Shown here piece by piece: positions 34,186 through 42,361 of a DNA stretch of 50,761 bases. Under the pieces are notes generated by a model. That model was given only the letters and a program-made list of their open reading frames with translations, did no database searches and was not told the origin of the DNA. How positions within the stretch are numbered: position 1 is the first letter of the stretch; each line of letters opens with the position of its first letter. Made by a program: the position numbers and the translations under genes. The stretch covers positions 1-50,761 of the forward strand of contig NZ_FUYP01000024.1 in the NCBI RefSeq assembly GCF_900168005.1, in the 5' to 3' direction. The stretch is from Sphingopyxis flava (GTDB lineage Bacteria; Pseudomonadota; Alphaproteobacteria; Sphingomonadales; Sphingomonadaceae).

Positions 34186-36330
34186 TCAGAATTTCGCAGT
34201 CAGGCCGATGTTGAAGGAGCGGCCACGACCAGGCACCGGCCGCAAGTCGCCGGTCGCCTTGTAATCGCCGAGCGACATGCCGCCCAGCGGCAGATCATAG
34301 CCCTTGTCGAACAGGTTCTGGACATCCAGGCCCAGCCGGTAATTGCCCCAGGCATAGCCGGTCCGAAGATTGACGAGCGCATAGTCGTCCGTTCGGGGTT
34401 CGTTGCGCGTGGCGTCGACCCGGTTCTTGTCCGCCACGACCGTCAGTTCGACCGCGCTCTCCCAGCCCCCGAGCCGATGCTCCAGCGCAAACGTCGCGTT
34501 GAACGGCATCTGATGGTAGAGCGACCCGCCGTCGTCCAGATTGCGCCCGCGCAACCAGCTTGCCGTTGCGGTCAGTTTCGCCGTGCCGGCCGATGACGAC
34601 TGCCACAGCGCAAGCGAACCCGAGACATCGACGCCATATAGCTCGGCTTCGCGGTTGGCGAACCGAAGCTGCACGAACCCCGTCGGCGTGCCCATCATAT
34701 TGGTGAAATCGGCCAGCTTCACGACATCGATATAATCATGGACGCGCGTGTAATAGGGTGCGATCCTGAGCGTCCAGCCATTGGCGCCGGCGCCTTTCAG
34801 ACTGACCGCGGCACTTATCGTATCAGCCCTTTCGGGCTTCAGGGTGGGATCGCCGACATAGCCGTTGCCATCACCGAACCAGCCGATCATCCGGCTCGAC
34901 ATCGAACCGCGTCCCCAGCTGTAGCGCTCATAGACGCCCGGTGAACGGCTCTTGCGCGCATAGCCCAATTCGAGCGTCGCCTGATCGCTCGGCGCATAGC
35001 GGACAAGGGCCGTGGCGCTCCAGTTGCTGTCATGCCGTTTGCGATCCGCGGCGTTGAACGCGGTGGCCGCCATCGCGTCGGCCATATTCATCATCGAGGT
35101 GGAATAGGGCTGGACCTCGCCGGTGTTCATCCAGACCTGATCGTTGCGCACGCCGACCAGCGTGGTGAGCTGCGGCGTCCACTTCGCCTCCCATTCGGCA
35201 AAGGTGCCAAGCCGGTCGCGCTTCGCGCCGTTCACATTGATATAGGTGTTGGGCCCCATCATCATGTGGCCCGCGACCGCCGGCCAGTAATCATTGAGCC
35301 ATTGGTGGTGGAATTCGCTCCCGAGACGCAGCGTGTCGCGATTGGACAGCATAATGTCGCCCTTGAGCGTATAGCCGGCGCTATGAACCTCGGTGTTCAT
35401 GGGCATGCCGCCGGTCGCGGTGCCGCCCTTGTCCGCCAGGAAGTTCATCCGATGATCGGTGTCGCGATAGAAGGCGCGCAGGTCCAGATCGCCCCAGTCG
35501 AAGGCGCCCTTCCAGTGACCGTTCAGATACCAACTCTTGTTGGATGTCATGTCCATATACTGGTTGGGAAAGCCCTCGTACGGCGAGAAATGGTAGCCGC
35601 CCTTCAGTTCGAACAGCCCGATATCGGTCTGCGCGGCCAGGCTCAGCGCATGGTCCGTCTTCTTGTATTCAGTCGAACGGACGGTGCCGTCACGGCCGCC
35701 GCCCTTGTAATTGTCGGACTGGGTGAAGGAACCGGCATAGCTGAGGCTGAGCCGGTCGCTTGCCGCCGTGATCGAAAGTGCGCCGCCGAAGCCGTCGCCG
35801 TTACTGCGGTAGAAGGTGGACAGTTCGCCCGTCAGCAATCGTTTGCCCGCCTTGGCGAAGCGCGGTGTCAGGGTTTCCACCGAAATCGCGCCGCCGATGC
35901 TGTCACCGCCCATGCTGACCGGCGTCACGCCCGTGATGACGCTGATCGCGTCGATCGTCTGCGGATCGGTGTAGGACAAAGGCGGGTTCATCGCATTCGT
36001 GCAGGCGATGTCGATCGGCACGCCGTCGACCAATATGGTCAGCCGCTGGCTTTCGAGGCCCCGGATCACCGGCAGGCTGGAAAAGCCACCGGCGCCGAAG
36101 CTGCTGCCCCCCGGCAGGCGGCCGATCAGCGCCGCCGTATCGCTTGTTCCCGATTGCAGGGGTGCGACCTTGTCACGCAAAAGGATCTCGGACGACACGG
36201 GACCGGCAGGGCGATCCTCGGAATCGATCCCGATGGACGGAAGAACCTGTGTATCCTGCGCAAAGGCACTCGCGGCCGACAGGCCATAGAATATTGCAGC
36301 CGCGCTCGCGGCTTTGGAAATGACAGACAT
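34186..36330 (-). CDS. TonB-dependent copper receptor (OprC/NosA-like)
   Basis: A 714-residue outer-membrane receptor with a signal peptide (cleavage near residue 24), plug domain (LPVIRGLESQRLTILVDGVP) and 22-strand-type barrel ending in Phe. The plug carries CTNAMNPP (C110, M114) and the barrel carries DHRMNFL (H293, M295). CxxxM plus HxM is the copper-binding arrangement described for OprC, with similar spacing (about 180 residues). It imports or captures copper at the surface using the TonB protein encoded next. Confidence 0.85.
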   Translation of the reverse strand: MSVISKAASAAAIFYGLSAASAFAQDTQVLPSIGIDSEDRPAGPVSSEILLRDKVAPLQSGTSDTAALIGRLPGGSSFGAGGFSSLPVIRGLESQRLTILVDGVPIDIACTNAMNPPLSYTDPQTIDAISVITGVTPVSMGGDSIGGAISVETLTPRFAKAGKRLLTGELSTFYRSNGDGFGGALSITAASDRLSLSYAGSFTQSDNYKGGGRDGTVRSTEYKKTDHALSLAAQTDIGLFELKGGYHFSPYEGFPNQYMDMTSNKSWYLNGHWKGAFDWGDLDLRAFYRDTDHRMNFLADKGGTATGGMPMNTEVHSAGYTLKGDIMLSNRDTLRLGSEFHHQWLNDYWPAVAGHMMMGPNTYINVNGAKRDRLGTFAEWEAKWTPQLTTLVGVRNDQVWMNTGEVQPYSTSMMNMADAMAATAFNAADRKRHDSNWSATALVRYAPSDQATLELGYARKSRSPGVYERYSWGRGSMSSRMIGWFGDGNGYVGDPTLKPERADTISAAVSLKGAGANGWTLRIAPYYTRVHDYIDVVKLADFTNMMGTPTGFVQLRFANREAELYGVDVSGSLALWQSSSAGTAKLTATASWLRGRNLDDGGSLYHQMPFNATFALEHRLGGWESAVELTVVADKNRVDATRNEPRTDDYALVNLRTGYAWGNYRLGLDVQNLFDKGYDLPLGGMSLGDYKATGDLRPVPGRGRSFNIGLTAKF

Positions 36331-36393
36331 GGATGGATCCTGATCCGGGCGCGCGGCGGTCCGCGCGCCGTTGAAAACGAACGGCGAAAGGGA

Positions 36394-36861
36394 TCAGGCG
36401 GCTGTTGGCGGTCCTATTGGCGGAGGCCGCAGAAATGGCGAGGCACCGGGCAGGGCGAAAGATAGGCCAAGAAAGCCCATCGCCAGGATGAAGGCAATGG
36501 CGAGCGCCAGCAGGATCGGGTCGGCGGCGGCGAGCGCCGGCGACGACAGACCCGAGAAAGCGCAAGGCATGTCGGCCTGCTTGTGATCCGCGGGATCATG
36601 ATCGCCGGACCTGCCCGGAAGCTCCATCATGACCGTTTGCGGACCCTGGCCCGAGCAGAGCTGGACCAATATCGTACCCGAAGAGACGGTCGGCATGAAC
36701 CCGGCCGGCACCAGCACCTTCAGCATGAGCGCGGCCCCGGCCAGCCAGATGGCCAGCCAGCGATGCCGGGCAAGGAAGGAGCGGATCATGGTCACGGGAG
36801 CGGTCTTTAGAAATCGGTCCTGCTGATGTCGAGGTGACAAGTCGGATTTTTTCGCATACAT
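36394..36861 (-). CDS. DUF2946 family protein
   Basis: A 155-residue protein with a membrane segment (WLAIWLAGAALMLKVLVPAGFMP), QLCSGQGPQTVMMELPG and a C-terminal hydrophobic stretch. A conserved Cys lies in each half (QLCSG, MPCAF), as in DUF2946, a family often beside copper receptor genes. I kept the ATG at 36861, ten bases after the reductase stop; the internal ATG at 36789 would start just before the first helix and is a real alternative. A role in copper handling is inferred from context. Confidence 0.75.
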   Translation of the reverse strand: MYAKKSDLSPRHQQDRFLKTAPVTMIRSFLARHRWLAIWLAGAALMLKVLVPAGFMPTVSSGTILVQLCSGQGPQTVMMELPGRSGDHDPADHKQADMPCAFSGLSSPALAAADPILLALAIAFILAMGFLGLSFALPGASPFLRPPPIGPPTAA

Positions 36862-36870
36862 CGCCTTGAC

Positions 36871-38211
36871 TTAGCGCATCGCGAACAGCTCCTGATGGAA
36901 ACGTTTCGCTACCGGAAAGCCCAGCGCGGCAAAGTCCCGGCGCAGCGTTTCACCAAATCCAAGGGGGCCGCAAAACCAGAGGCTCGCCTCCCGCCATTCC
37001 GGCACGGCGGCGCGTATTCGCTCGCCATCGAGGCGGCCATCGCGTGCATCGACCAGAACATGCAGGCGAATATGGGCAGCCGCCGCATCCGCTTGCAGCT
37101 TGCCCAGAGCCTCCTCGTCGACTTCGGCCGTGCAGTGGAAGAGATCAATCTCCGCGCGCGCGCCTTCGGGACTCTGGGCCAGATACTTCATGCGGGCGAT
37201 GAACGGCGTGATACCGATCCCGCCACCGATCCAGATCTGACGGGCGCTATCATCGTCGAATGTGAAGCATCCATAAGGCCCCTCGATCCTGATCTCCTGG
37301 CCGACATGGAGTTTTTCGGGCAGGCGCCGCGTATGATCCCCCAGTCCCTTGGTGATGAAGGTGATCCGCCGCTCATCCTCGCGCCAGGCGGACGCGATGG
37401 TATAGGGATGCGGCCCTTCGGCCGGGTCCGACACGGCAAAGGCGAACTGGCCGGGTCGGTGGCCGGGCCACCCCTCCCCCATGTCGACGATGGTCTCGAG
37501 CGCCCGCACGCCCGGATAATGGTGGATGGCGGCAATCCTGCCCGGCACCTGCCGGTCCCGGCCTGCGCGGCGCGACAGAATGAGGATCGCCGCCCCGGTG
37601 CCGCAAGCAAGCAGCGCCGCCAGCGTGAGGCCGTACGGAGACAGCCAGTAGCTGAACGTCGTCAGGATCACGGCATGAAAGACCAGCACGAGATAGGCCA
37701 GCGCCAGAAGCCGATGCGTTCGATAGAAGAAGCGGTAGGGAATGCGCTGGATGAGCGCGACGGCGATCAGCGCAACCACGGCATAAAAGGCCCACTCGCC
37801 CAGACCCTCCGCCGTGTGGCGGAGACTGGCGAACAGGGCCTCGACAGGATTGCTTGCGGGCGGTTGCGGGCCACGCGACGGTCGTTCGAGCCAGCCCCAC
37901 CCCACGGCCCATTTCGGACCCTTCGCCCACAGCCAGTGCGCGATGGCCGTGACCAGTGCCGCGATGCCGAGCCATTTGTGGAGACGATACATCTTGTCCA
38001 GTCCGCCCAGCCCATGTTCGGGCCAGCGGGGGCGGATGGCGAGCATCATCGCGACGCTCATGCAGGCGATCGCCAGCGCGCCGCTATACTGCACCGCCGC
38101 GCTGCGGATCGCGAAAAAGCCGGACGACCGGAATATGGACAGGTCCGCAAGAAGCCACAACATGGTGACCAAGGCGGCCAGGCCCCAGAATGTCAGTCGC
38201 AGGTTGCGCAT
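36871..38211 (-). CDS. Ferric-reductase-like flavohemoprotein (ferredoxin reductase family)
   Basis: A 446-residue protein with six N-terminal membrane helices bearing heme-type histidines (RLHKWLGIAALVTAIAHW, RTHRLLALAYLVLVFH) of the ferric reductase family, then an FAD domain (HPYTIAS) and an NAD(P) domain (GGGIGITPF, WFCGPLGFG). It probably moves electrons from cytosolic NAD(P)H to periplasmic Cu(II) or Fe(III). It heads the DUF2946-receptor-TonB series, with the 7-4-7 repeat D about 130 bases upstream. Confidence 0.85.
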   Translation of the reverse strand: MRNLRLTFWGLAALVTMLWLLADLSIFRSSGFFAIRSAAVQYSGALAIACMSVAMMLAIRPRWPEHGLGGLDKMYRLHKWLGIAALVTAIAHWLWAKGPKWAVGWGWLERPSRGPQPPASNPVEALFASLRHTAEGLGEWAFYAVVALIAVALIQRIPYRFFYRTHRLLALAYLVLVFHAVILTTFSYWLSPYGLTLAALLACGTGAAILILSRRAGRDRQVPGRIAAIHHYPGVRALETIVDMGEGWPGHRPGQFAFAVSDPAEGPHPYTIASAWREDERRITFITKGLGDHTRRLPEKLHVGQEIRIEGPYGCFTFDDDSARQIWIGGGIGITPFIARMKYLAQSPEGARAEIDLFHCTAEVDEEALGKLQADAAAAHIRLHVLVDARDGRLDGERIRAAVPEWREASLWFCGPLGFGETLRRDFAALGFPVAKRFHQELFAMR

Positions 38212-38339
38212 TTCGATCCTTGTCCGGCCCTTGCGTCAATTGTTCCCTTCGCCCTGTAGCGATCGGCCCAGCTGTGGGATTGATTTCGGACAAGAAGGCA
38301 GAACCCCTTGCTCGGCGCATGCGAACATCGCCGACAAGT

Positions 38340-38357
38340 CTGACGAAAGCCTGACGA
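38340..38357 (-). promoter_or_regulatory. Candidate response-regulator site D
   Basis: CTGACGA-AAGC-CTGACGA, identical in both half-sites to site A, in the 192-base gap upstream of the reductase gene. Nothing else recognisable lies in 38212-38403, which is also where the metal block meets the backbone genes. Confidence 0.6.
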
Positions 38358-38403
38358 GCATTACCCAAATTCGATAGTGTCAGGCCTCGCAGCGTGACAT
38401 ATT

Positions 38404-38670
38404 TCACGAAATGGGTGCACCATCGGCAGCATAGGTCCGGCTCCGGTCGTATTCGTGGTCGCCCGCTTCGTCGACAAGATAGCCGGACACTTCTTCGGCG
38501 TAGTCCGCTTCAAGCACTCCTGTAGCACTCGGAATCAGACGAACACCGAAACCGTTGGCAAAGAGAAGGCGATCTGCCTCCTTCATTGCTGCAAACTGGT
38601 CATGTGCGGTCACGCCCAGTTTGACGCGCACGGTGGCATAGACGTGAACGAAATGGGTTGGCGCAGACAT
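38404..38670 (-). CDS. Hypothetical small protein (88 aa)
   Basis: Opens SAPTHFVHVYATVRVKLGV and contains MKEADRLLFANGFGVRLI and DYAEEVSGYLVDE. The start ATG at 38670 follows GGGAGATCAGC. I do not recognise the family; it resembles small acidic plasmid proteins without membrane segments. It is the last of four short leftward genes downstream of the IS element. Confidence 0.65.
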   Translation of the reverse strand: MSAPTHFVHVYATVRVKLGVTAHDQFAAMKEADRLLFANGFGVRLIPSATGVLEADYAEEVSGYLVDEAGDHEYDRSRTYAADGAPIS

Positions 38671-38768
38671 GCTGATCTCCCTTTGAGGCATTGGAATGAT
38701 CGCGGGTGACAGGCCCAGATGCCTTGGCGCACGGCCGACATCGTCAGCCCCGATCGAGGCCGAAGTCA

Positions 38769-38939
38769 TCAGCGGGGTTCGATGACGTCCCGCAATATAG
38801 TGCTGAGGGCATCATTGATCGCGTAAAGCACACCGCTATGGGCAGTGTCGCCCATGCCGTCGAGATAGAGATCCGGGATTAGATTGTTGACTGCATGCGT
38901 CGCATCATCAACGAGTTGATCGAATTCGTCCTCGGTCAT
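38769..38939 (-). CDS. Hypothetical small protein (56 aa)
   Basis: Acidic soluble protein MTEDEFDQLVDDATHAVN with AINDALSTILRDVIE at the C-terminus. The ATG at 38939 lies nine bases after AGGA and four bases after the preceding gene's stop. A 22-codon upstream extension is possible but overlaps that gene. No known family; function unknown. Confidence 0.55.
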   Translation of the reverse strand: MTEDEFDQLVDDATHAVNNLIPDLYLDGMGDTAHSGVLYAINDALSTILRDVIEPR

Positions 38940-38943
38940 GGGG

Positions 38944-39219
38944 CTATTCCTGACCAGGAGATGCGGACAGGCTCTCAACCTGTATCCGGAAGGTGGCGCC
39001 ATCATTGAGCGTCAACCCGATCTCGACACCGTCTTCATTTTCACAGCTGGAGAGGATTTCCACGTCAGCACGGGTTCCATGCACAGCCGAGACGATATGA
39101 TGGTGGTGATCCCCTGACGGCCGCCCTCCCACGTCGCATGCCTGCATGTGGGTCTCGAGCAACTCGCACAGCACTGCGGCGACTGTGCATGCTTTCGTCA
39201 TGGACGATCCGTCAGTCAT
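38944..39219 (-). CDS. Hypothetical small protein (91 aa)
   Basis: Starts MTDGSSMTKACTVAAVLCEL and contains a His-rich stretch SGDHHHHIVSAVHG and EDGVEIGLTLNDGATFRIQ. GGAG lies seven bases before the ATG at 39219, which overlaps the stop of the preceding gene by eight bases. The four-His run may bind metal. Unknown family. Confidence 0.6.
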   Translation of the reverse strand: MTDGSSMTKACTVAAVLCELLETHMQACDVGGRPSGDHHHHIVSAVHGTRADVEILSSCENEDGVEIGLTLNDGATFRIQVESLSASPGQE

Positions 39220-39451
39220 CTGCGTGCTCCATCCTGTCGTCAAAGAAGGTGCCGTCGTTGCCGAGCGCGGTGAGTTCAGCCTGCAGGGCATGGGGTGGGA
39301 CATCGTCGGCGGATGTGATGGCGAAGGCGCCAACCATGTCACCGAAGTCCATTTCCTCGCCGATACGGGCGAGGCTCATGGTCGAGAGGCGATCCTCATC
39401 GCTGTCATGCATCAACAGCGTGACGCCAATAGTCACCTTTCGGATTTTCAT
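39212..39451 (-). CDS. Hypothetical small protein (79 aa)
   Basis: MKIRKVTIGVTLLMHDSDED followed by IGEEMDFGDMVGAFAITS. The ATG at 39451 lies nine bases from the left inverted repeat of the IS1111-type element. Without the IS its start would overlap the stop of the gene now at 40756-42099 (ATGA) and sit downstream of GGGAAGGAACG, so insertion probably removed its coupled ribosome site. Unknown family. Confidence 0.6.
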   Translation of the reverse strand: MKIRKVTIGVTLLMHDSDEDRLSTMSLARIGEEMDFGDMVGAFAITSADDVPPHALQAELTALGNDGTFFDDRMEHADD

Positions 39452-39523
39452 CTTATGGGATGGACGCCTCCCGCAAGCGGGCCGAGCATGTTGCCACAGC
39501 GACCGGGAAGAGGAGTTCATCAC

Positions 39524-40522
39524 ATGCAAATGCTAGCGATCGATTTGGGCAAGCAGTCTTTTCACATCTACGGGATCACTTGCGAAGGTGAGGTAATCTC
39601 GCGGAAGGTTAGCAGGGCAAAGCTGGTCGATGCGGTGACCAGATTGCAACCGCAGTCGGTCGCGATGGAAGCCTGCGCCAGTTCACACCACTGGGGCCGC
39701 GTCTTCGAGGCGCTGAGTTATGCCGTTCGCCTGATCCATCCGCGTTTCGTCAAGCCATTCGTGAAGGGATCGAAGAATGATGCGGTTGATGCCGAAGCCA
39801 TTTTCGAAGCTGCCAACAGGCCAACCATGCGGTTCGTGCCGCTGAAGAGCGTCGAACAGCAGGATCTGCAAGCTCTGCACCGAACGCGTGACAGACTGAT
39901 CGTGCAGCGCACCGCGTTGATCAATCACACTCGTGGTCTTTTGGCCGAGTATGGCGTCGTCATGCCGGCAGGTGCGTCCCGGTTCCGGCTGCAGGTCGAC
40001 AAGATGATCGAAATTGCCGAACTATCGCACTTGGCGAAGGACCTGTTCCTGAAGCTCGTCGAGGAGTATCGCGACTTGGATGCCAGAGTATCCACTCTGG
40101 ATGACATGCTGGTTGATATCTGCCGGAGAGACGATCGTTGCAAACGTCTGACTACGCTGCCGGGGGTAGGACCGATTGTCGCAACCTCCCTCATCGCCGC
40201 AATTGACGATGGCCGACACTTCGCATCCGGCCGAGCCCTTTCTGCCTGGATTGGACTGGTTCCGCGACAATACACGACCGGCGGAAAGCCAAGGCTCGGT
40301 GGTATCGGGAACAGAGCCAATCATTACCTGAGGCGCCAGCTGATACATGGTGCACGGTCTGCGTTGCTGCGGATCGCCAAGCATGACGACCGGCGTTCAA
40401 AATGGGCGCAGGAACTGCAATCAAGGGCAGGCCACAACAAGACACTCGTCGCCATGGCAAACAAGACTGCTCGCATGGCCTGGGCGATGTTGCGAAGCGG
40501 CGAAAGTTACAAAATGGCGTGA
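39524..40522 (+). CDS. IS110/IS1111-type DEDD transposase
   Basis: A 332-residue transposase with a RuvC-like N-terminal domain: Asp in LAIDLGKQ, Glu in VAMEACAS and two Asp in KNDAVDAEAI (the DEDD set). A coiled linker follows, then the transposase_20 domain (LTTLPGVGPIVATSLIAAI, SAWIGLVPRQYTTGGK) holding the essential Ser. IS110-type recombinases are guided by an element-encoded bridge RNA. The ATG at 39524 has AGGAG eight bases upstream. Confidence 0.92.
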   Translation: MQMLAIDLGKQSFHIYGITCEGEVISRKVSRAKLVDAVTRLQPQSVAMEACASSHHWGRVFEALSYAVRLIHPRFVKPFVKGSKNDAVDAEAIFEAANRPTMRFVPLKSVEQQDLQALHRTRDRLIVQRTALINHTRGLLAEYGVVMPAGASRFRLQVDKMIEIAELSHLAKDLFLKLVEEYRDLDARVSTLDDMLVDICRRDDRCKRLTTLPGVGPIVATSLIAAIDDGRHFASGRALSAWIGLVPRQYTTGGKPRLGGIGNRANHYLRRQLIHGARSALLRIAKHDDRRSKWAQELQSRAGHNKTLVAMANKTARMAWAMLRSGESYKMA

Positions 40523-40764
40523 CCGTTCGGGCAGCGGGCCGCAATCTGATCAGAGGTTACAAATGCGAGGTGAAGACTTGATGGTGTAACGGCACGGACC
40601 GCCGCTTCACAGCCTGTAAGGAACGATGGCCCTCGAGGCCGCTCATCTTAAAAGGCACTGAACCGCGCGGATTCCCATCATGGCCAGGGGCGAAAACACC
40701 TCAATCAACAGGCCGGATAGATTCACGCATCCAATGCCGGAGCAACATCGAGAAACTACCTTGC
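40523..40764 (+). ncRNA. Possible bridge-RNA region of the IS element
   Basis: Non-coding DNA between the transposase stop and the right inverted repeat. IS1111-group elements carry their bridge RNA in the downstream non-coding end, so this stretch is the expected place. I did not fold it and can show no guide loops. The last few bases also encode the altered C-terminus of the gene on the other strand. Confidence 0.35.
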
Positions 40765-42099
40765 GCGGGAGGCGTCCATAGAATCGTTCCTTCCCTGGAT
40801 TGACGTGTTTGCTGGCCTTGGCCATGCCAGCCGCGTTGCACCGCCGAATGCCCGCAGGCGCGCTGCCATCGTGCTGCGCAGACGGGCGCGATTTGCGATG
40901 ACGGTTTCCCATGCCAATGGCTCGCCTCGCGCCGTGACGAAGCCCGCGGCAGGCTTACCGTCGGCGGTTTCGATGACGATGCGGTGGCCGCGCGGGGGAA
41001 GCTTGCCGGCATAACGGGCCGTAAATTCTCCGAGCCGGCCCGTCAGGCCATTGACGGCCTTGCCCCAACGAATGTGGCCTGCCCCGACCGTCTGGCCCGC
41101 GAGAAACCCACGGTCGAGCCAGATACGAAAGTGCGTCCGTTGCTGGAGCGCGGTGTTCCGCGTTCGTTCCATTGTCCGGCAAAGCGGAAGCGCTGCAGCA
41201 TGTGCATCGAGCAAAGCCAGATAATACCCTTGGGCAGCGACAAGGATGTCATCAAAGTCGCGATCACCGAGCAGCGCCCGCAAGCAGGCCTGGAGTGCGC
41301 GATCGGACGCGAGTACCTCCAGTGCTTCGGGACCACCGAGGGGCAGCGCCGTATCGGCTCTATCGAGAGGGTGAAAACCGGCTCCGGAAATGACGACGAT
41401 GGTCGCCTCCCCGCAGCCCGAGCAGGAATCGAGAGCCGGACGAAGCAGGGCCGTTTTTGCCGGCGCGGCGACCAGTCCGGCTTCGGGCGCACCGATCAGG
41501 AGGAGGCGACGATGCCAGCGTGCCGGCCGCGGCACGTCAGTCGGCTTGAGCCATTCGCTGGGACGAGGCCGCGCGGGCAAAATGGCCGAAGACGTTGGTG
41601 TGCGATCCACCATCAAGGCGCGGCGCGCGGTGTCGAAGAGGTCATCGCGGTTGCCGCCACCATCGCAAAAGCCGTGATCATAGGCTTCGGCGCCCGCATC
41701 GAGTGGGCCAGGCTTGCGGCATTCGGGATCCCAGCCCGCATGCGCGGCATACCAGCCATCGGCATAGCGGACCGATCGATCCCAGTCATGGCCATGGAGA
41801 TCGCGCGCGCGCAGAATGGCACGATCGCGATCATCCCCCCGTCCCTCGGCGACTCGTCTTGCGGTGAAGGCGAAATTGCGGGCCTGTCGTTCCGCCTCGA
41901 CCATGTGCGCCATCGCTTCCATCACCGGCCGCAGTGCCGTGACACGCTCGCGCATACGTGCCATGCGCTGATCGAGTGGGGAATCGTTCGCAAGGTCCGG
42001 GAAGCGGCGCCAGGCATCAGCGAGCGCCGCTGCTTGTACCGGGCTTCGACCATGGGCAATCCATGCGTCGGTGTCAGCGGGGTCAAACGGCTCTGACAT
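40756..42099 (-). CDS. Hypothetical plasmid protein (447 aa), C-terminus altered by the IS
   Basis: A long soluble protein beginning MSEPFDPADTDAWIAHGRSP, with RILRARDLHGHDWDRS-like and WLDRGFLAGQTVGAGHIRWG blocks; I recognise no domain. The ATG at 42099 is seven bases from GGAG (another ATG at 42102 is too close). The last residues (MDASRAR) come from the IS right end. Removing the IS gives NDSPIR and a stop that overlaps the start of the gene at 39451. The protein body is intact, so function may survive. Confidence 0.7.
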   Translation of the reverse strand: MSEPFDPADTDAWIAHGRSPVQAAALADAWRRFPDLANDSPLDQRMARMRERVTALRPVMEAMAHMVEAERQARNFAFTARRVAEGRGDDRDRAILRARDLHGHDWDRSVRYADGWYAAHAGWDPECRKPGPLDAGAEAYDHGFCDGGGNRDDLFDTARRALMVDRTPTSSAILPARPRPSEWLKPTDVPRPARWHRRLLLIGAPEAGLVAAPAKTALLRPALDSCSGCGEATIVVISGAGFHPLDRADTALPLGGPEALEVLASDRALQACLRALLGDRDFDDILVAAQGYYLALLDAHAAALPLCRTMERTRNTALQQRTHFRIWLDRGFLAGQTVGAGHIRWGKAVNGLTGRLGEFTARYAGKLPPRGHRIVIETADGKPAAGFVTARGEPLAWETVIANRARLRSTMAARLRAFGGATRLAWPRPANTSIQGRNDSMDASRAR

Positions 42100-42349
42100 C
42101 ATCGGTCTCCTTCGATGCGAATCCCAGGAGACGTGGCGGCGATGGTCGGAGGGGACAGCGTACCGCTCCGACAGTTTCTCGATCACACCCACAACTGGCA
42201 TACGCGCGCGCAAGCCCGCGCCCGAAATCGGAATGCACCGAGATCAACGCTTGCCGTTCGAACGAACTTTCCGTGAAAGGTATATAGAGGCGATAGGAAT
42301 AGCCCGACTCCTGGACGCCGATCCTGACGCGGACGAAAAGAATGCGCAT
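42083..42349 (-). CDS. Hypothetical small protein (88 aa)
   Basis: MRILFVRVRIGVQESGYSYR followed by IPFTESSFERQALISVHSDFG. AAGGCG lies seven bases before the ATG at 42349, and the end overlaps the start of the next gene by 17 bases, as expected in a tight leftward operon. The C-terminal third is Arg/Pro-rich and less protein-like. Unknown family. Confidence 0.5.
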   Translation of the reverse strand: MRILFVRVRIGVQESGYSYRLYIPFTESSFERQALISVHSDFGRGLARAYASCGCDRETVGAVRCPLRPSPPRLLGFASKETDDVRAV

Positions 42350-42361
42350 GATCGCCTTCGT

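Larger units (their letters stand above)
39460..40779 (+). mobile_element. IS110-family element, IS1111 type
   Basis: About 1.32 kb, defined by perfect 15-bp inverted repeats ATGGACGCCTCCCGC (39460-39474) and its complement (40765-40779), each followed inside by ATGTTGC. One DEDD transposase reads rightward, with little DNA upstream and about 240 bases downstream, the layout of IS1111 members. True tips may lie a few bases outside the repeats, which are usually subterminal in this group. Confidence 0.82.

Noticed and set aside
35032..36465. 477-codon plus-strand frame opposite the copper receptor
   Set aside because: The receptor reading has signal peptide, plug and metal motifs; the opposite frame has none.
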